A stretch of 64,000 nucleotides of DNA from Helicoverpa zea (lineage: Eukaryota; Arthropoda; Insecta; Lepidoptera; Noctuidae), in the NCBI RefSeq assembly GCF_022581195.2, contig NC_061480.1, positions 124,001 to 188,000 on the forward strand, given 5' to 3'. The position numbers were made by a program, and so were the translations under genes. Below are positions 12,501 to 27,500 of the stretch, piece after piece (position 1 is the stretch's first letter; every line of letters begins with the position of its first letter). The notes under the pieces are model-generated. The model saw nothing but the letters and a program-made list of their open reading frames with translations, had not been told where the DNA came from and ran no database searches.

Positions 12501-15500
12501 ACTATGGGTTCTACTCCAGGTCAGGAAATACCAATGCAACTTATCGTTTGTACGTACTTTCTAAGTATATCTTGGACATCGATGACTGTGTTTCGGATAG
12601 CAAGTTAAACTATAGTTCCCGGCTGTCATTGAACGTCTTTAGCAGTTGATCCGGGTAGAAGCCAGTAAGTCTGACAACCACCAAGTCTTACCGAGGAGCA
12701 TAAGGTCGATAAGGTAACTGGGTAGAGGAAGTCAGATAGGCAGTTGCTCCTTGTAAAACACTGGTACTCAGCTGCATCTGGTTAGACTGGACTGGTGAAT
12801 AACTCTGTATAGACTTATACAACCTATATTTTTGTTGTAAACAGAAGTTGGCGCCGCTTTTCTACAGTTCTACAGTTCTTAAAAAGGAACATAGTTGGGA
12901 AAATAGATATTATTATTATACGCGGAACAAATGTCCCCTAGTGAAAAGTGAAAGCAGTTACAGAAGCAGTTAACTATGAGGTAGAAAACTCGCGACTTAC
13001 CGGTGAGCACAATGCTATTGCTGACGAGAGACCCTCCACAAATCTGTCGGTAGAAGTTTTGCGATTTGGTCGGCTTGCGGTATATGGCCACGTGCCAGGG
13101 CAACTGTCCCCGCAAGGCTGGCTGGCCACCGGCCACCAGAACGTCAACGGCTGGAGTCCTCCGACCACAATCTGGGAAAAACAGTAAATAAATATATCAA
13201 ACTAATAAAAACTAATGAGCTCATCATTGGATATGTTTGAGAGACGAGTTAAGGAACATTATTTATCAACATGACCTTTGTATATTTGTGTATATATTTG
13301 TATATATTATATTGTATATATTTCATGTAATTATAAAAGGTATATATTTAATTTATTATACGGAATTATTCATATAGATTCTTTTTATTAGTATAAAGTT
13401 GCACATTTGCCCTTTTTTTTTTTTTTTTTTGTTGTCGCTGGGCTGAAAATGCTATTACGCATCCCCTTCCCATCGGGGGACGGGAGAGGGGTATGTGGGA
13501 CTCCCCGGTAAAGACGTTCCCGGTATACCCACTAAAAAGGCCCAGCGGCACTCCGACCTCGCCTGAGTGGAGGGGGTCTGGGAATCCATGGCATCCAGTC
13601 CCCCACCGGCGATTGCCCGCCTTACGGCAGGCCCCTCATACCTCCCCCTAGTGGGGAAGGGTCCTTATAATGGCCGGAGCGCAGGGGTTGATCCTTGTGG
13701 TGCAGGCGGTGGCGCCCCCGCGCCTGTCGCCCGCTGATCACCCCCCGGGGCGGATGGGGACAGACGTTGTATTCGCCGTCTTCTGCCCCTTCTTCGTCTA
13801 CGGAGCGGCACCGCGAGAGGGTCGTTCTCCCGCATGCGCTCCGCCGCTGAGACATGACGTCTTCACAGAAGGAGGCTACCGCTTCCCATGTCTCCTCACT
13901 TCCCAGCATGGCAGCAATCACGCTGGAGAGCGAGAGGTCATTCCCGACCACCGCCATCAGAGCGCGGCGGGGTTCAGCCCACGATGGGCACACCTGAAGT
14001 GTGTGCTCTGCCGTATCCACCGTAGCTTCGCAGTGGTGACACTGTGGGGTCTCCTCCCTCCCAATCCGGTGCAGGTACGATCCGAAGCAGCCATGCCCGG
14101 ACAGCACCTGCACCAGACGCATCGAAAGGCACCCATGCCGCCGATCGAGCCAGCCGTTCAGGACAGGCCCGATGGCATCCAGCGTCCAGCGACCGTACGT
14201 TGCCGAGGCAAGATCTTCGGCCCAGTGCAGAGTTATTGCCTCCCTTGCCTCCTCACGCACCTCTTCTTTTTCTGTCGGGTCTGGGCGCCGGTTTAGCGCC
14301 TTCTGTCCCGCCGTCCAGTCGTACACTCTGGCGAGTACCCAAGCCTCGAGCTCCCAGGGAGGAGTACCCGCCAGAACGCACGCCGCCGCAAAGCTCACCG
14401 TGCGGTACGCCCTCGACACCCGCTGTGCAATGGCCCTTTGTGGCCTGCGGATGGCAGCGGCGTTCACCCTACTGCACAGTGAGTCTGCCTGCACATTTGC
14501 CCTACCCCATCAAATCACTCTTTCACTCTAAGGTTGGCTGGAAGAGAACCCAACACTGGGTTAAGCTCGCCATTGTACATTATCTCTCTGTATTCAGTGT
14601 GTCTCTCTGTATTTATGTGTGCAATAAAGAATAATAAAAAGTTAACATACTATTGTTAATACACATATAGAAAAATAGAACAGACTTCCAAATACACAAG
14701 TGACGGAGTCTAATGGATGAATGTTCAAGTCCAATTAAAAAAAATAGTTTTTGTTTAGTACAAATACTAATTTATAGCGTTGGCGTTTTAGACGTTGGAG
14801 AAGCGCCAACGCTCGTAAAATACTATAGTGGGATAGTGGGATAGTGGGATAGCGGCCTAAGAGAACCCAATTCTGGGTTAAGCTCGCCATTGTACATCAA
14901 CTGTCTTTAGTCTGTGTATATTAATTGTTAAGTGTGCAATAAAGAATAATAATAAACAGTTTTAAGAGGAACATTCTGTAGGTCTCGTGTGACTGTAGGT
15001 CCCGGCTGTCATTGAACATCCTTTGCAGTCGTTACGGGTAGTCAGAAGCCAGTAAGTCTGACATCAGTCTAACCAAGGGGTATCGGGTTGCCCGGGTAAC
15101 TGGGTTGAGGAGGTCAGATAGGCAGTCGCTTCTTGTAAAGCACTGATGCTCAGCTGAATCCGGTTAGACTGGAAGCCGACCCCAACATGATTGGGAAAAG
15201 GCTCGGAGGATGATGGATGAGTTTTAAGAGGAAAATTAACTTAGGACTTACTTGTTGGGCAAGTGATGAGCTGGGGCTTCCAGTTTCCATTTTCGTCACA
15301 TTCCATCATAGGTAGAGGGTAGGCCGAGTGGTAAATGGGTTCATTGCATATGGACTCCACCTTGGTGCCCGTCGGCTCCGACTCGTTGCACTCCCGTTTT
15401 CCTTGAATGCCGTTGCTGGTCACCTGACAGCTGTAATTCACTGACGGGTGCTTCTTCAGGATGCATAGCCCTGGTTGAAAAGAAAATTATGATCAAACTA

Positions 15501-18500
15501 TTTCATATTACTTTTATAATAATGTTGTGTTTGGAACTATCGAACCGATTTGATCTCAAAACTCAAAGCTAAATTCCTACTAATATTATAAATGCGAAAC
15601 TAACTCTGTCTGCCTGTCTGTCTGTCTGTCTGTTACGCTTTCACGTCATTTAGACGTGATTTTAATAAAATTTGGTACAGAGATACAGTTGACCTTGAGA
15701 AAGAACATAGGCTAGTTTTTATCCCGGACTTTTGAAGAATTTTCTTGGAAACGCGATATAACCGAACTCTACGCGGACGAAGCCGCGGGTGGTGGCTAGT
15801 ATTATCTAAATCCCTTCAGATTGTAACAATCAAACTTTCGTGTTCCATATTAATGTCATGCATTCATTCGGGGGCGGTACCTAATTTACACACAACATCT
15901 TGTTACGTTTTGATTAGGGTACACCCAAACCATCCCGTAGGTGTCATAAGAGGTAACTCAGGGAATTTTGGACCCTGTGCACCTACAGGTTACAACCCTC
16001 GGGAAGAAGGAACATCATCAACAAGTGCATTTTCAAGGAGAGTTCACGTTAGGCACGCCGCAAAATCATTCTGCTAAATGTAAAGTGAAAATAAGAAAAA
16101 TATATTGCGCCAACCACAAATAACTTGGCAAAGGAAGGGATAGGAAGAAGAAAATCTTGTGACAAATACTGGTTGCTTATTATTAATTGATTATTTAATT
16201 CATATTCATACGTCATGATTTCTTTTCTTGCAAATTACCTATTTTAATTTATTTTTTAAAGTTTTTTTTTCGTTAATTTGCTTTTTTTGTACCCAATTAT
16301 CTCCCTTTAACCCGATGGTTGACTGGTAGTGGTAGAGAATGCCTTGTGGCATTAAGTCCGCCAATGTACCATTTTTGTACATAAAGAATAAATAAATAAA
16401 AATACCACTTACGGCGGCAGTCCGGCAAACGTTTGACGGACCAGCTACCATCATGGCAGAAGACTTCTGGTTTCTGGATCCCTCCGTATCCTTCTTCGCA
16501 CTCGATGACGAGTCGGACGTATTGTAGTCTGTCTCCCGGCCCTGCATCCATAGCGTTGATCACTTGGTACCTGCCATGAGATGGATACTGGGGCAGCTCG
16601 CACTTGCCGGACTTGTAGTCTCTGAAGGATAATAGAATAGTAGAGTAGGCGGCTCGATATTAGGCAACGATTCTTAATTATAAATTAAAAGTAAGTGAAT
16701 CTTCTTCTTATCGAGTGAGCTGCAGGTTTAATCACCTAGCAAGCCCTGGTGTCAGAGTATTCTCAAATCCGCCTGCCGGCATCTGACGTGGAATTGTAAC
16801 GACTGAGTAGCAGTCGGGGGCGCCACGTCTCAGGCACGGGGGTGTAATATCGCCAACAAGTTACGTGAATTAAAGTAGAATTTTCTTTTTCTACTGACGA
16901 CCGTTATATGTCTTGCCTTTTCCCGACATTTTTTTGGTCAGCTTCCAGCATCACTAGCTACAGTTGAGTACCAGGTATAATACCTTTTCAAAGTACCGAC
17001 TGCCTATCTGACCTCCTCAAGACAGACCAGGGCAACTCGATATTCCTTGGCAAAATTGTTGAACTTTCTGGTATAATGTTGAAATGACAGCCGGGACCCA
17101 ACAATTTATCGAGCAGTCCGACTCACGGAAGAACTCGTTATGACAAGATGGTCACCCATCGCAGCAAGACGAGAGTGAAAGGGGCAAAGTAGGCACGGGT
17201 CTTGGGGGAGACCGGGTTTAAAAGCGGGAAGCGTTGATTTAGGTAAGTTATGATCATCCTGTATGGCTATTACTTGTCATTGAACATTGAAATTTCAACT
17301 TTATGTCCGTGTAGTATAGTTATCGGCACGAATCTTGAGCGCTGACTTTCATCTGCGCAGAAGTGATTTATTAGCATAGAACCAATCCCGAGTGACGGCT
17401 ATGACGCGATGCGCTGCGGGCCAATCACCGCTTTACCCTGCCCCCGCGCCTCACTTCATACCACAAAAGGGACAGAATAAATTACTTCTGTGCAGGTGAA
17501 GGTCAGCGCTCAAGATTCGTGCCGATGATTATATTAAAGTATAAAATTCTTGTTTCTACATATTTGTAAGCTTACCCCGTATTGATTCTTGGTGGTACTG
17601 AAGGCAGTACTGGAGGAATCGAGAGCGGCCTCGGCGTAGCTCTGTTGCAGAGGTCATCGGCCTCGTCCGAGCCATCTGCGCAATCCGGAATCTGGAAGAG
17701 ATAGCAACAGTGTTTAATACAGCAAAAATCTATCTAGTAGAAGATTTATGTGGAGTTTGCACTAAATCGGTCCAGCGGCTCTTCATTTACCACATTTTTA
17801 TGGCAAAATGTTGGAATTGAACGGGTAAGTGGACAAAGGTGTTATCTGGCAAAACTGAAAAAATCGAGTTTTTGCATGGACATAGGTTTTAAGTGATAAT
17901 AAACCGACTGATGGGCTGAAAATATATATTCTTTTATTCATATCCAGAAATACAGACCCTAGCAAAGGTGTTAACTAACAAATGTGATACATTTAAAGTA
18001 AACAATAAATATATTAAAATATATTAGATACTTCTGTTATAATAATCTGGTAAGAAATTATATTTTAAAAAAGGGTTGACACTTCAGACTTAGATAAATT
18101 ATCTCGATTTTAACATTTAAAATTTTCTAATGCCCATATCTCAATTTGAATTTTTTGTTAGTTAACACCTTTGTCCACTTAGCTCTTCAATTCCTATACT
18201 ACAAAAAGTGTATAGGTACATACCCCGTTGCAGTCAGAGTTGCCATCCACACAAGCTCCGTAAGCACACTGGAATAGGTTCCCGGGACACCTCTGTTCAC
18301 CGCAAGCGCTAACATTCTCATCAGAGCCGTCCTGGCAGTTTGTGATACCGTCGCATAAGTCCCCAGGGGGGATCGTACGGCTCCCATCCACACATACAAA
18401 CTCCTTCCTAATACAGAAGAGGAAAAAAATATGGTCAAGGCCAAGTCAAGTTAGTATGGTCAAGTCGTGGTGGCCAACCTCTCGAGTACGAGGGCGTGGG

Positions 18501-21500
18501 TTCGATTCCAGGTCAGGCAAGTACCAATGCAACTTTTCTAAGTTTGTATGAACTTTCTAAGTCTATCTTAGACGCCAATGGCTGATAAAAAGGTGAAGGA
18601 AAACATCTTGAGGAAACCTGGACTATAAAGTCTGAAATCACCAACTCGCATTGAGCAAGCGTGGTGATTAATGCTCAATCCTTCTCCATGTGAGAGGAAG
18701 CCTGTGCCCAACAGCGTGACGATAAAAAGGCTGTAACATGATCAAGTCTGCGAAGAAAATTCTTTCACTGCTGGACAGCTACACTATCTCGAGTAATATT
18801 GGCTATCTTTTGTCCAGGTAAGGAAAATAGTTTCCACAGCTTTTCATATTTTGATGGCCTTCTGCCAACTAAGTTGGGTCTTCCAGAATAACTGAATGCT
18901 AGGTATACACCAGAGTTTTACATGAAGTGACTTCTTATCTGACGTCCTGAACCCAAAAAATGTTTCTTCTTTAATAATACGTCTAATACGTCCAAAGCCG
19001 ATTTCAGCGGCTGTTCTTATATAAGGAGATCAGCCAGCTGCGCGGCGTATATTATAGTGCACAAGCATTTTTGCACTCACAATTGCTTCATTCTCATAGC
19101 GCGATGGGACGGCAATCCGACACGACCGGAGGGAGATCAGGCGCAGGACCGACATTTACGTGATCAATCGCCAACTTCCAGGCTCCTTATTTAACAGTGA
19201 AAGTTTCTAAAACCCACAAAGCGATTCCGGCTCAACCCGGGAATCGGACAGCAGTCACGCTTGCGACCAGTAGATCAACGAGACAGTTAATCCTCCTCTT
19301 TAATATAGTACGCAATGGACTCACCTGTTAAGGTCGAATGCTCCCCTGCACCTTGGTATCAGTTCATCAGAACTGTCAGCGCAGTCAATCTTCTTGTCGC
19401 AGGGTGCCGTACCGTCCACGCATGCGCCGTACGTGCAGCGGAATAGGTGAGGAAGACATCTGAAAGTGAAGATATAAAACTTTTATTGCAGACTATTAAG
19501 TCAGTCCTTGGTAGGATTTCTTTAGAAAACCGTCTAAATACCGGATCTTTGCAGTGTGCGTCTAAACTCTAAACAAACTTGTTTGGGCTCATTAATCAAT
19601 ATGAAGATTTATTTAGAATTTTAGACAGATATTCATAAGGCAATATATTACAAATTAAATCTACAAATACAAAGGGAAATATTTAAACTATGCATCAAAA
19701 AGTTCACCCGTCAGTCGTTCGACTGGAAAGTCTACAGACATTTTCTCTTGACTTTGACCCAAGACGTTGAATATTAGAAGATATTGAAGATGATTTGAAG
19801 ATATTGAATAACTTACAGCATTTTCCTGCACAGGGCATGAGTTTCATCACTGCCGTCGAGACAGTTCTTAGTTCCGTCGCATTTCTCATCGCTGGAGATG
19901 CAACCACCGTCTTTGCACTGCCACTCTAGTTTCCTGCGGAAAACACACAAACATCAGGGCATGGATGAGGAAATAAAACGGCATCCAAACCGATCATCGT
20001 ATCCGTCGACTGTTCTCATACAAGAAGATCAGCCAGCTGCGCACGAGCATTTGCGCAGACACAGATGCACTCCCTATTCCTTCACTCTCATAACCCGATG
20101 GGATGGCAATCCGACACCACCGGTGAGAGATTATAAGCAGGACCGACATTAACATGCTCTCCGAGGCAAGGGTGTATCAATCCCCAACTTTCAGACTCCG
20201 GTGCTGATTTGTGAAAATTAGTAATATTTACCTCTAAGTACTAGTCAGATCCATTCGGCTCATCATGAACACAGCTTGTTCGCCCACTAACTTCAGAAGT
20301 TCTAACCACAGAAGATTGCTCATAATATACCTAATATTAACTTACCGACAAGCTGACTGTCTTCTATATCTTCCAAGACCGTCTCCTGTCGTCACGTTCC
20401 TGTAAGCAAACAATAATTACAAACTATTGGCCACAAAGTAGCAGAGATAAGAATGTTGAGATGGATGTGTGGGGTTACCAGGGGCAAAGTGAGGAATGAA
20501 TCTATCAGAATAATTCTGAAAGTAGCGCCAGTGACAGATAAAATGAGACGTCAGCGTTTGTCGTAGTATGGGCATCATATGAGACGGTGTGAAACGCATG
20601 CTACAATGAATTTGTTAAGCATAAATGTAGAAGGATGGAGAGGCAGAGGTAGACCGAGGAAAAGATGGATTGATTGCCTGAAGGTGGACATGCATAAGAA
20701 GCACAGAGAGGTAGGGAAGAAAAGGACATATTACGCCCACCCCAAATAACTTGCGAACAGGGCAGGAAGAAGAAGATAAAACTAACATTACTTCATTAGG
20801 TAGACTTACGCAGAAATAGAGGTGCAGAGGTCCTCGTCGGATCCGTCAGAGCAGTCCAGTGATGCGTCACAGACTTGATCAGCCCTGATGCAGAGACCAT
20901 CGAGACATTTGAACTGGTTCTCACTGGAAATTCATAAGAAAATTTCTAATTATTACTAACTAGAGTCCGGCCGCGGTTTCACCCGCGTCCCGGATGGTGA
21001 CAAAAACTATCCTATGTCCTTCTCCCGGGTCTAAGCTACCACCCCTTTAACCACCGGCCGACAGTCAAAATTTTCAATCGGCCAGATACCGGCTAAATAC
21101 CTGATCTTTGCAATGTGTGTACCTACTAGGTAAGGTACCCCATTTGAAGGTGATTCATGAACCCAAACTATCAGCCGACTAAAAGTTTTGCAGTGTGCGG
21201 TTATTTTAAAAGAACACTAAAGGCACTTTTTAGTATTCCTTTAGATAGGTGGTAGGTAGGTACAGGCTATTTCTTAATAGAAGAAGGTAAATGAAAGGTA
21301 TATTGAGGTCATAAGTCATAGCTCACTGCATGCACGATGCGATCGTGCAAAAATCTAAGCCGGCTTAGAAAAAGATATCTCTGTGTGTGTACGTAGCAAA
21401 AAGTACGGGAATAAGTCCCTTGAGATGGTGAGTGAAACCACGGGAAACAGCTAGTATTGAAATAAAATATTACCTGCATGACTGATTTGAAGCAATTTGC

Positions 21501-24500
21501 CTGACCACTGAACTCAATGCTGGAGATATGGCTGTAATGCAAAAGAAAATACTTATTTAAGGCTATCATACAGTTGCATAGGACATATTACACGAGCATT
21601 TGCTTGGACACAGGTGCTCTCACTATTCCTTCACTCTCATAGCCCGACGGGACGGCAATCCGACACCACCGGAGAGAGATCAGGCGCAGGACCGACATTT
21701 ACGTGTTCTCCAATGCACGGGTGTATCAATCACTAACTTGCAGGCTGCGGGCTGCTTTGTGAAAGTTTCTAAGATCTATTAAGCTACATCGCCTACACCG
21801 GGCCGACGCGGGAATCAAACACGAGATCACGTTCCTAGCAGTCGCGCAATGCAACCAGACCAACGAGTTAGAATTTGCAGCTGGTGTAATAAATCATAGC
21901 TCATGTGTGATTACGAGATTATTATGCATAATTGATGTGTATATTGTATGACAAGTAGGTATGTTTGCAGTAGGCATACCTACTTTATTTCATTTATTCA
22001 TTTATCCATTTAATTCAGGCATAGACCCATATCATTTATTTATTTACACAAATGAAACATAATGTTTCTAGGTTTCTAATTTCGCTGAGACCAAAAAGAT
22101 CAAATACATACGCGAACTTTTTAAGTCGTCCTCGGCCTAGCCTTTTCCAACATTTTGGGGACATGCTGGGGTCGGCTATACCCATCTTCGCATTCAAGTG
22201 ATCTGGGCAACTTTATATCGTTTGTTTAGACTGGTTGTCAGTCTAACTGGCTTTTGACTACTCGTAATGAATGCGACGCGATCCGACTTTTTAATTTTGT
22301 TTCAATTTTAATATCCTTGATTCGTATCACATTATATGCTAAGTTTTTCCTTAAATTTGTTTTAGATACAAGGTAAAAATTAATAAAGCCGGTCAACCGA
22401 ATATTCCCCGTAAACAAAACAGCAAAGTTGCTCAAAACCAGTTCAGTCATTACGGAGATACAACTTACAAGTATCCATTGACTAGCTAGCTAGTTACCGC
22501 GGCATCGGCTATCATATACGTTTGAAGAGATTTTTAAAACTGTAGTATGACAATATCGGCGACAACTTTTGTTTACAACAAAAATATAGGTACATAAGTA
22601 TATGTACAGAGTTATTCACCAGGTAATAAATAATAGGTATGTAGAAGAGATCTAAGTCCAATTCCAATCTAACCTGATGCAACTCAGTACCCCTTGGTTA
22701 GACTGGTGTCAGACTTACTGGCTTCTGACTACCCGTAACGACTGCCAAGGATGTTCAATGACAGCCGGGACCTTCAGTTTAACGTGCGATCTGAAACAGT
22801 CATTGGTGTCTAAGATATCCTTAGAAAGTACATACAAACTTAGAAAGAAAAGTTGCATTGGTACTTGCCTGACCTGGAATCGAACCTGCGCCCTCATACT
22901 TGAGAGGTTGGTTCTTTGCCCACACTAAAAAAACCTTTTTATACGGGTCCGCTAATTATCGGTCGAAAACGAGGAAATTAAAATTTCGGAGAATCTTCAA
23001 ATAAGAAAATGTAACCGAACAAAAATTATTTTCCTTATATTATATCCTCATTTATTAATTTTTCCTTATTTAATATTGGCCTTTTAGTCAGAAGCCATAA
23101 TAATGTCTGACTGCCACTCTTACCAAGGGGTATCGGGTTGCCCGGGTAACTGGGTTGAGGAGGTCAGATAGGCAGTCACTGCTTGTAAAACACTGGTACT
23201 CAGCTCAGTGGCGTAGCGTGGGTATCTGCCGCCCGGGGCAGTTGTCGATTTTGCCGCCCCTTCCCGTGTATTTTTTTTAACAAGTGTTACTGGCCGTTTG
23301 TCATTTTTAACCGACTTCAAAAAAAGGGATTTTTTTTTGATTCGACGTTAAAAATCATCAAATGACCCCTCCCGCTGTGGGTTAGCAGGGGTGAGGGAGT
23401 GTCAGACTCTTACTGACTAAAAACCGTCGTGTTCCGTCATAGGCCTTTTATGTTCCAGAGTCGCGGTAACTCTTTCGAACAACCCGCAGCCCCGGCAGAA
23501 GGGGGAGGTTCTGAAGCAGACTTTTCTTTTATATCTTTGTTACTTGATTTCTTGAAGGTTTTAAAATTCTTTTAGGTAGGTACGCAGGCTAGTGAAGTAG
23601 GCGTTTGTTGCCCGTGGTACTACCAATAGTACTACCAGTAGTACCACGGGCAAATTTTTCTTCCCGTAGTACTACCAAGCGGTCTGGTAGTACCACGGGC
23701 AAGAAAAAACTACCCGTGGTACTACTGTCAATATTTTAGGTTTTTTTCAACCCTTTTGTTGTCACAGTTGATATGGTCTCCTAGAAAGAGAATTGAAATA
23801 TATATTTTTTTAATGTGGATATATTTTGGTACTATTTCGTAAATAGATCTGGTAGTTGTGAAATTTTTCATTGCTCAAAATCGACAAGAGTCAAAAACAC
23901 TTAGTTTTTTTTTTCACAAATCAGAATTGAATACCTTGATCTCGTGGGATTTACTTGATGTATTTTATGCTATCCTGGTACTTGGTCAGCATTTCCGTCT
24001 GGACATTGGAATACTCAGGTAAGTTATGCTGTCTTGGTACACGGGGAGAGCAGTTGCATCGAAATTCCGAGATTGGTAGGTTTACTTTTTAACTCCGGTG
24101 ACTGATAAAAAGTTACGTGTTGCACTCGAGTGCAAAGATTTTTCACCTTGTGCTCTTTTGATTCTTTCGCTATCGCTCAGGATTCTAAGTTTTAAAACAC
24201 TCGCTACGCTGCTGCAGCGAGTAGGCAAACAGTCAAAGTCCGAACTTATTTCAAATATTTTTATATACATCATCATCTTCCTGCCCTTATCCCATACAAA
24301 TATTTATTTTAGGCTCATGATTTTTCAAAATTAAAAAATCGAATAATTTTTAAAGTAATATAAAAAGTCATACAAAAATAACAAAAAAAAAAATATGTAA
24401 GAAAGAGTCACCTACTCCAAAATAAATTATAACAAAGAAATTTATTTGAGAAGAGCACCAGTTGCGAAGTGCATTTGAGCATGATGTATAATTTGAGAAG

Positions 24501-27500
24501 TGCACCAAATGCGTCAAACCCTATGATTCTTTCACTGTTATAGTTCGGCCATTCAGAGAATGCGTTCCTGACACGTCGCGATTGAACTGACGACGTAACT
24601 TTGCAATGGCGTTGCAGTTACGATAAAAATATTTTTGCTGGTTGTTTACCGTTTTAACAATTGAGGAGCATTAAAACAACATTATTATATCAATAATCAA
24701 TGAATGTTATTACGTCGTCAGTTCAATCGCGACGTGTCAGGAACGCATTCTCTGAATGGCCGAACTATAGGAAGCTACACTATCTGCGCTGAACGCAAAG
24801 TACGTTTTAAATCTAATTTACAGAAGACGGCCGAACCAAAAAAGTAAAGTACTAGGACAGCATAACTTACATGTTCATACCAATACCTACTCAATGCGGT
24901 CGATAATTTTAATGAATAACACTACCTACTTAGTATAATACTTATCTACTTAATATAAATAAAACGAAAAACGTAAGTAGATATTTAATTCTGATTTGTG
25001 AAAAAAAAACTAAGTGTTTTTGACTCTTGTCGATTTTGAGCAATGAAAAATTTCACAACTACCAGACCTATTTACGAAACAGTACCAAAATATATCCACA
25101 TTAAAAAATATATATTTCAATTATCTTTCTAGGATGTCAATATCAACTGTGACAACAAAAGGGTTGAAAAAAAACTAAAATATTGACAGTAGTACCACGG
25201 GTAGTTTTTTCTTGCCCGTGGTACTACCAGACCGCTTGGTAGTACTACGGGAAGAAAAATTTGCCCGTGGTACTACTGGTAGTACTATTGGTAGTACCAC
25301 GGGCAACAAACGGAAGTAGGTACCTATAAGTATTTATGAAATTGAAATAATTTAAAAAGCGGGGCTATTTTAAACTGTTTAACAAATTAATTTAATTTAC
25401 GGGACTAACACTTAAACTAGTTTCCATGGAACTATACCTAAGCGTGAAATTTGGCTTGTATCTAGGTACGTATTGCTTATAGCATTCAAGTTAATCTAAA
25501 CCAGTGGTTCTTAACCTTTTCGTCATGAGGAACCACTTTAACTAAAGTGTGTCTTGCCGGGGACCACCTCATCGGTTTACCTAAATTAGCACTCTGCTTA
25601 ACGCATGTCGGCAGTTGTGTAGGTAAGCAAACCACGCCACCTGTGAGGTAGTGTACTCGGCGCGTTTTTTTATCGTGGTTTCCCCTGTAGGCCTACTCCA
25701 CTAACTGTCATGACAATTTTAGGATAGTTTAAGGGAATAATAGGCATGATGACAAATTTTTAAATTCCTTTGTATGATGTAGGTATACGTCTATTTTATA
25801 TGAAAAATTATTACTTTTAAGAAAATGCGACGTTTTTTTATCAAATAATTGCATTTTTCTCTGTCCACTTTGAATCCGGCGCGAAAACGCTTGTCAGTGT
25901 CACGTCGTCACTTGTGACGTCACGACTGAAATTACAAGACGCAAGTAAACAACGCTCGTGCAATAATTAAGTTTTTAGTGTTATTAAATATGAATTCGAA
26001 AGTGCATAGGTGTTGTGGGGTCCCCCAGTGTAAGAACACATCCAAAACAACTCCTGATAAGTTATTTGTGTACGTTCCTCACAATAAAAAAATACGAAAC
26101 AAGTGGCTTAAACTTGCAAGGCGAGATTCAAAAGCAATATTGCCCAGGGTACAACTTTATTTTTTTGTTTTATTTTTTGCGTTTCAGCTGTACGTAACTC
26201 ACAGCGTCATCACCATAGGATGGCCTGGAGGTCCTAAAAGAAAAATCAATTTATAAATAAAGGGTAGAACCATGATAATAGATTTCATTAACATTTACAC
26301 CTGATAACAAATACATTGTCAAAAGTAATTTTAAGGAATTATTTATAACTAAAATTGTTTTTAATTAAACTAATATTCTAACATAGAAGTTTTTTTAATT
26401 AAACTAATACACTTACATGGAAGTTTTTTTAATTAAACTAGTATACTTACATGGAAGTTTTAACATTTCTAAATTCAGCTGAACAAAAATCTTTATTTGA
26501 TGCCAAAAACTCTCCCAGCATTATGATTTCAATTCTAGGCAAATTAGCGCTGTTTGCCTTGATAAATCCGGGCTCCATAACTCGTGTTATAAACAATTAA
26601 TTAATTAAAAACAAAGATCGCAGTGGAAGTTCACAATAACGAAATGTGACGTTCGCGCGCTTTCGCGCGAGTTGTTTTGAGAGATGACGTCACGAGCTCT
26701 GATTGGTGTTCAAGATATCATGGCGGATTGCCTTATTTCGTAATTTTATTTTATAAAAATACACATTAATCACATTATTAATAAAGAAAACAATGCGCGT
26801 TTTATATTCCAAGCTTCAAGTTTAATTTAATAAATATATTATTTTAATGATTTTTGATTACTGTCATCATGCCTATTGCCGTCAACTTCTAATATGATGT
26901 CATTATTGATATTGACTTTTGGGTTAACTATAATTGTGATTGTTTTAGATTTATCAGATTCATACAAAAACTCGTGGTGGCCTAGTGGGTAAAGAACTAA
27001 CCTCTCAAGTATGATTGGGTTCGATTCCAGGTCAGACAAGTACCAATGCAACTTTTCTAAGTTTGTATGTACTTTCTAAGCATATCTTGGATACCAATGA
27101 CTGTGTTTCTGATGGCACGTTAAACTGTAGGTTCTGGCTGTCATTGAACATCCTTGGCAGTCGTTATGGGTAGTCAGAAGCCAGTAAGTCTGACACCAGT
27201 CTAACCAAGGGGTATTGGGTTGCCCGGGTAACTGGGTTAAGGGCGTCAGATAGGGCAGTCGCTCCTTGTAAAGGACTGGTACTTAGCTACATCCGGTTAA
27301 ACTGGAACCTAACCGACCCCAACATAGTTGGGAAAAGGGCTCGGAGGATGATTTGATACTACAATCATTTTTGCAATTGCAAAAAATTATGTCAGGAGTT
27401 TTTCTGGAGCAGATGGGAGTAAAGTTTTAATAGGGTCCAGATTATGTATCAATTTCCAACCCCAGTCTTCTGCATAAAAATGGAAATGTCGAAGGAAAAT

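Noticed and set aside
13670..14634. Long plus-strand frames at 13670-14296 and 14044-14634
   Set aside because: Antisense shadows of the R1/TRAS-like ORF2 fragment, whose minus-strand zinc motif is clear.
15745..16077. 110-codon plus-strand frame
   Set aside because: It begins inside a family R repeat and has no recognisable domain or splice support.
26972..27060. A and B boxes as a tRNA gene
   Set aside because: The sequence does not fold into a complete cloverleaf, and the same head recurs at several SINE copies with a long body.
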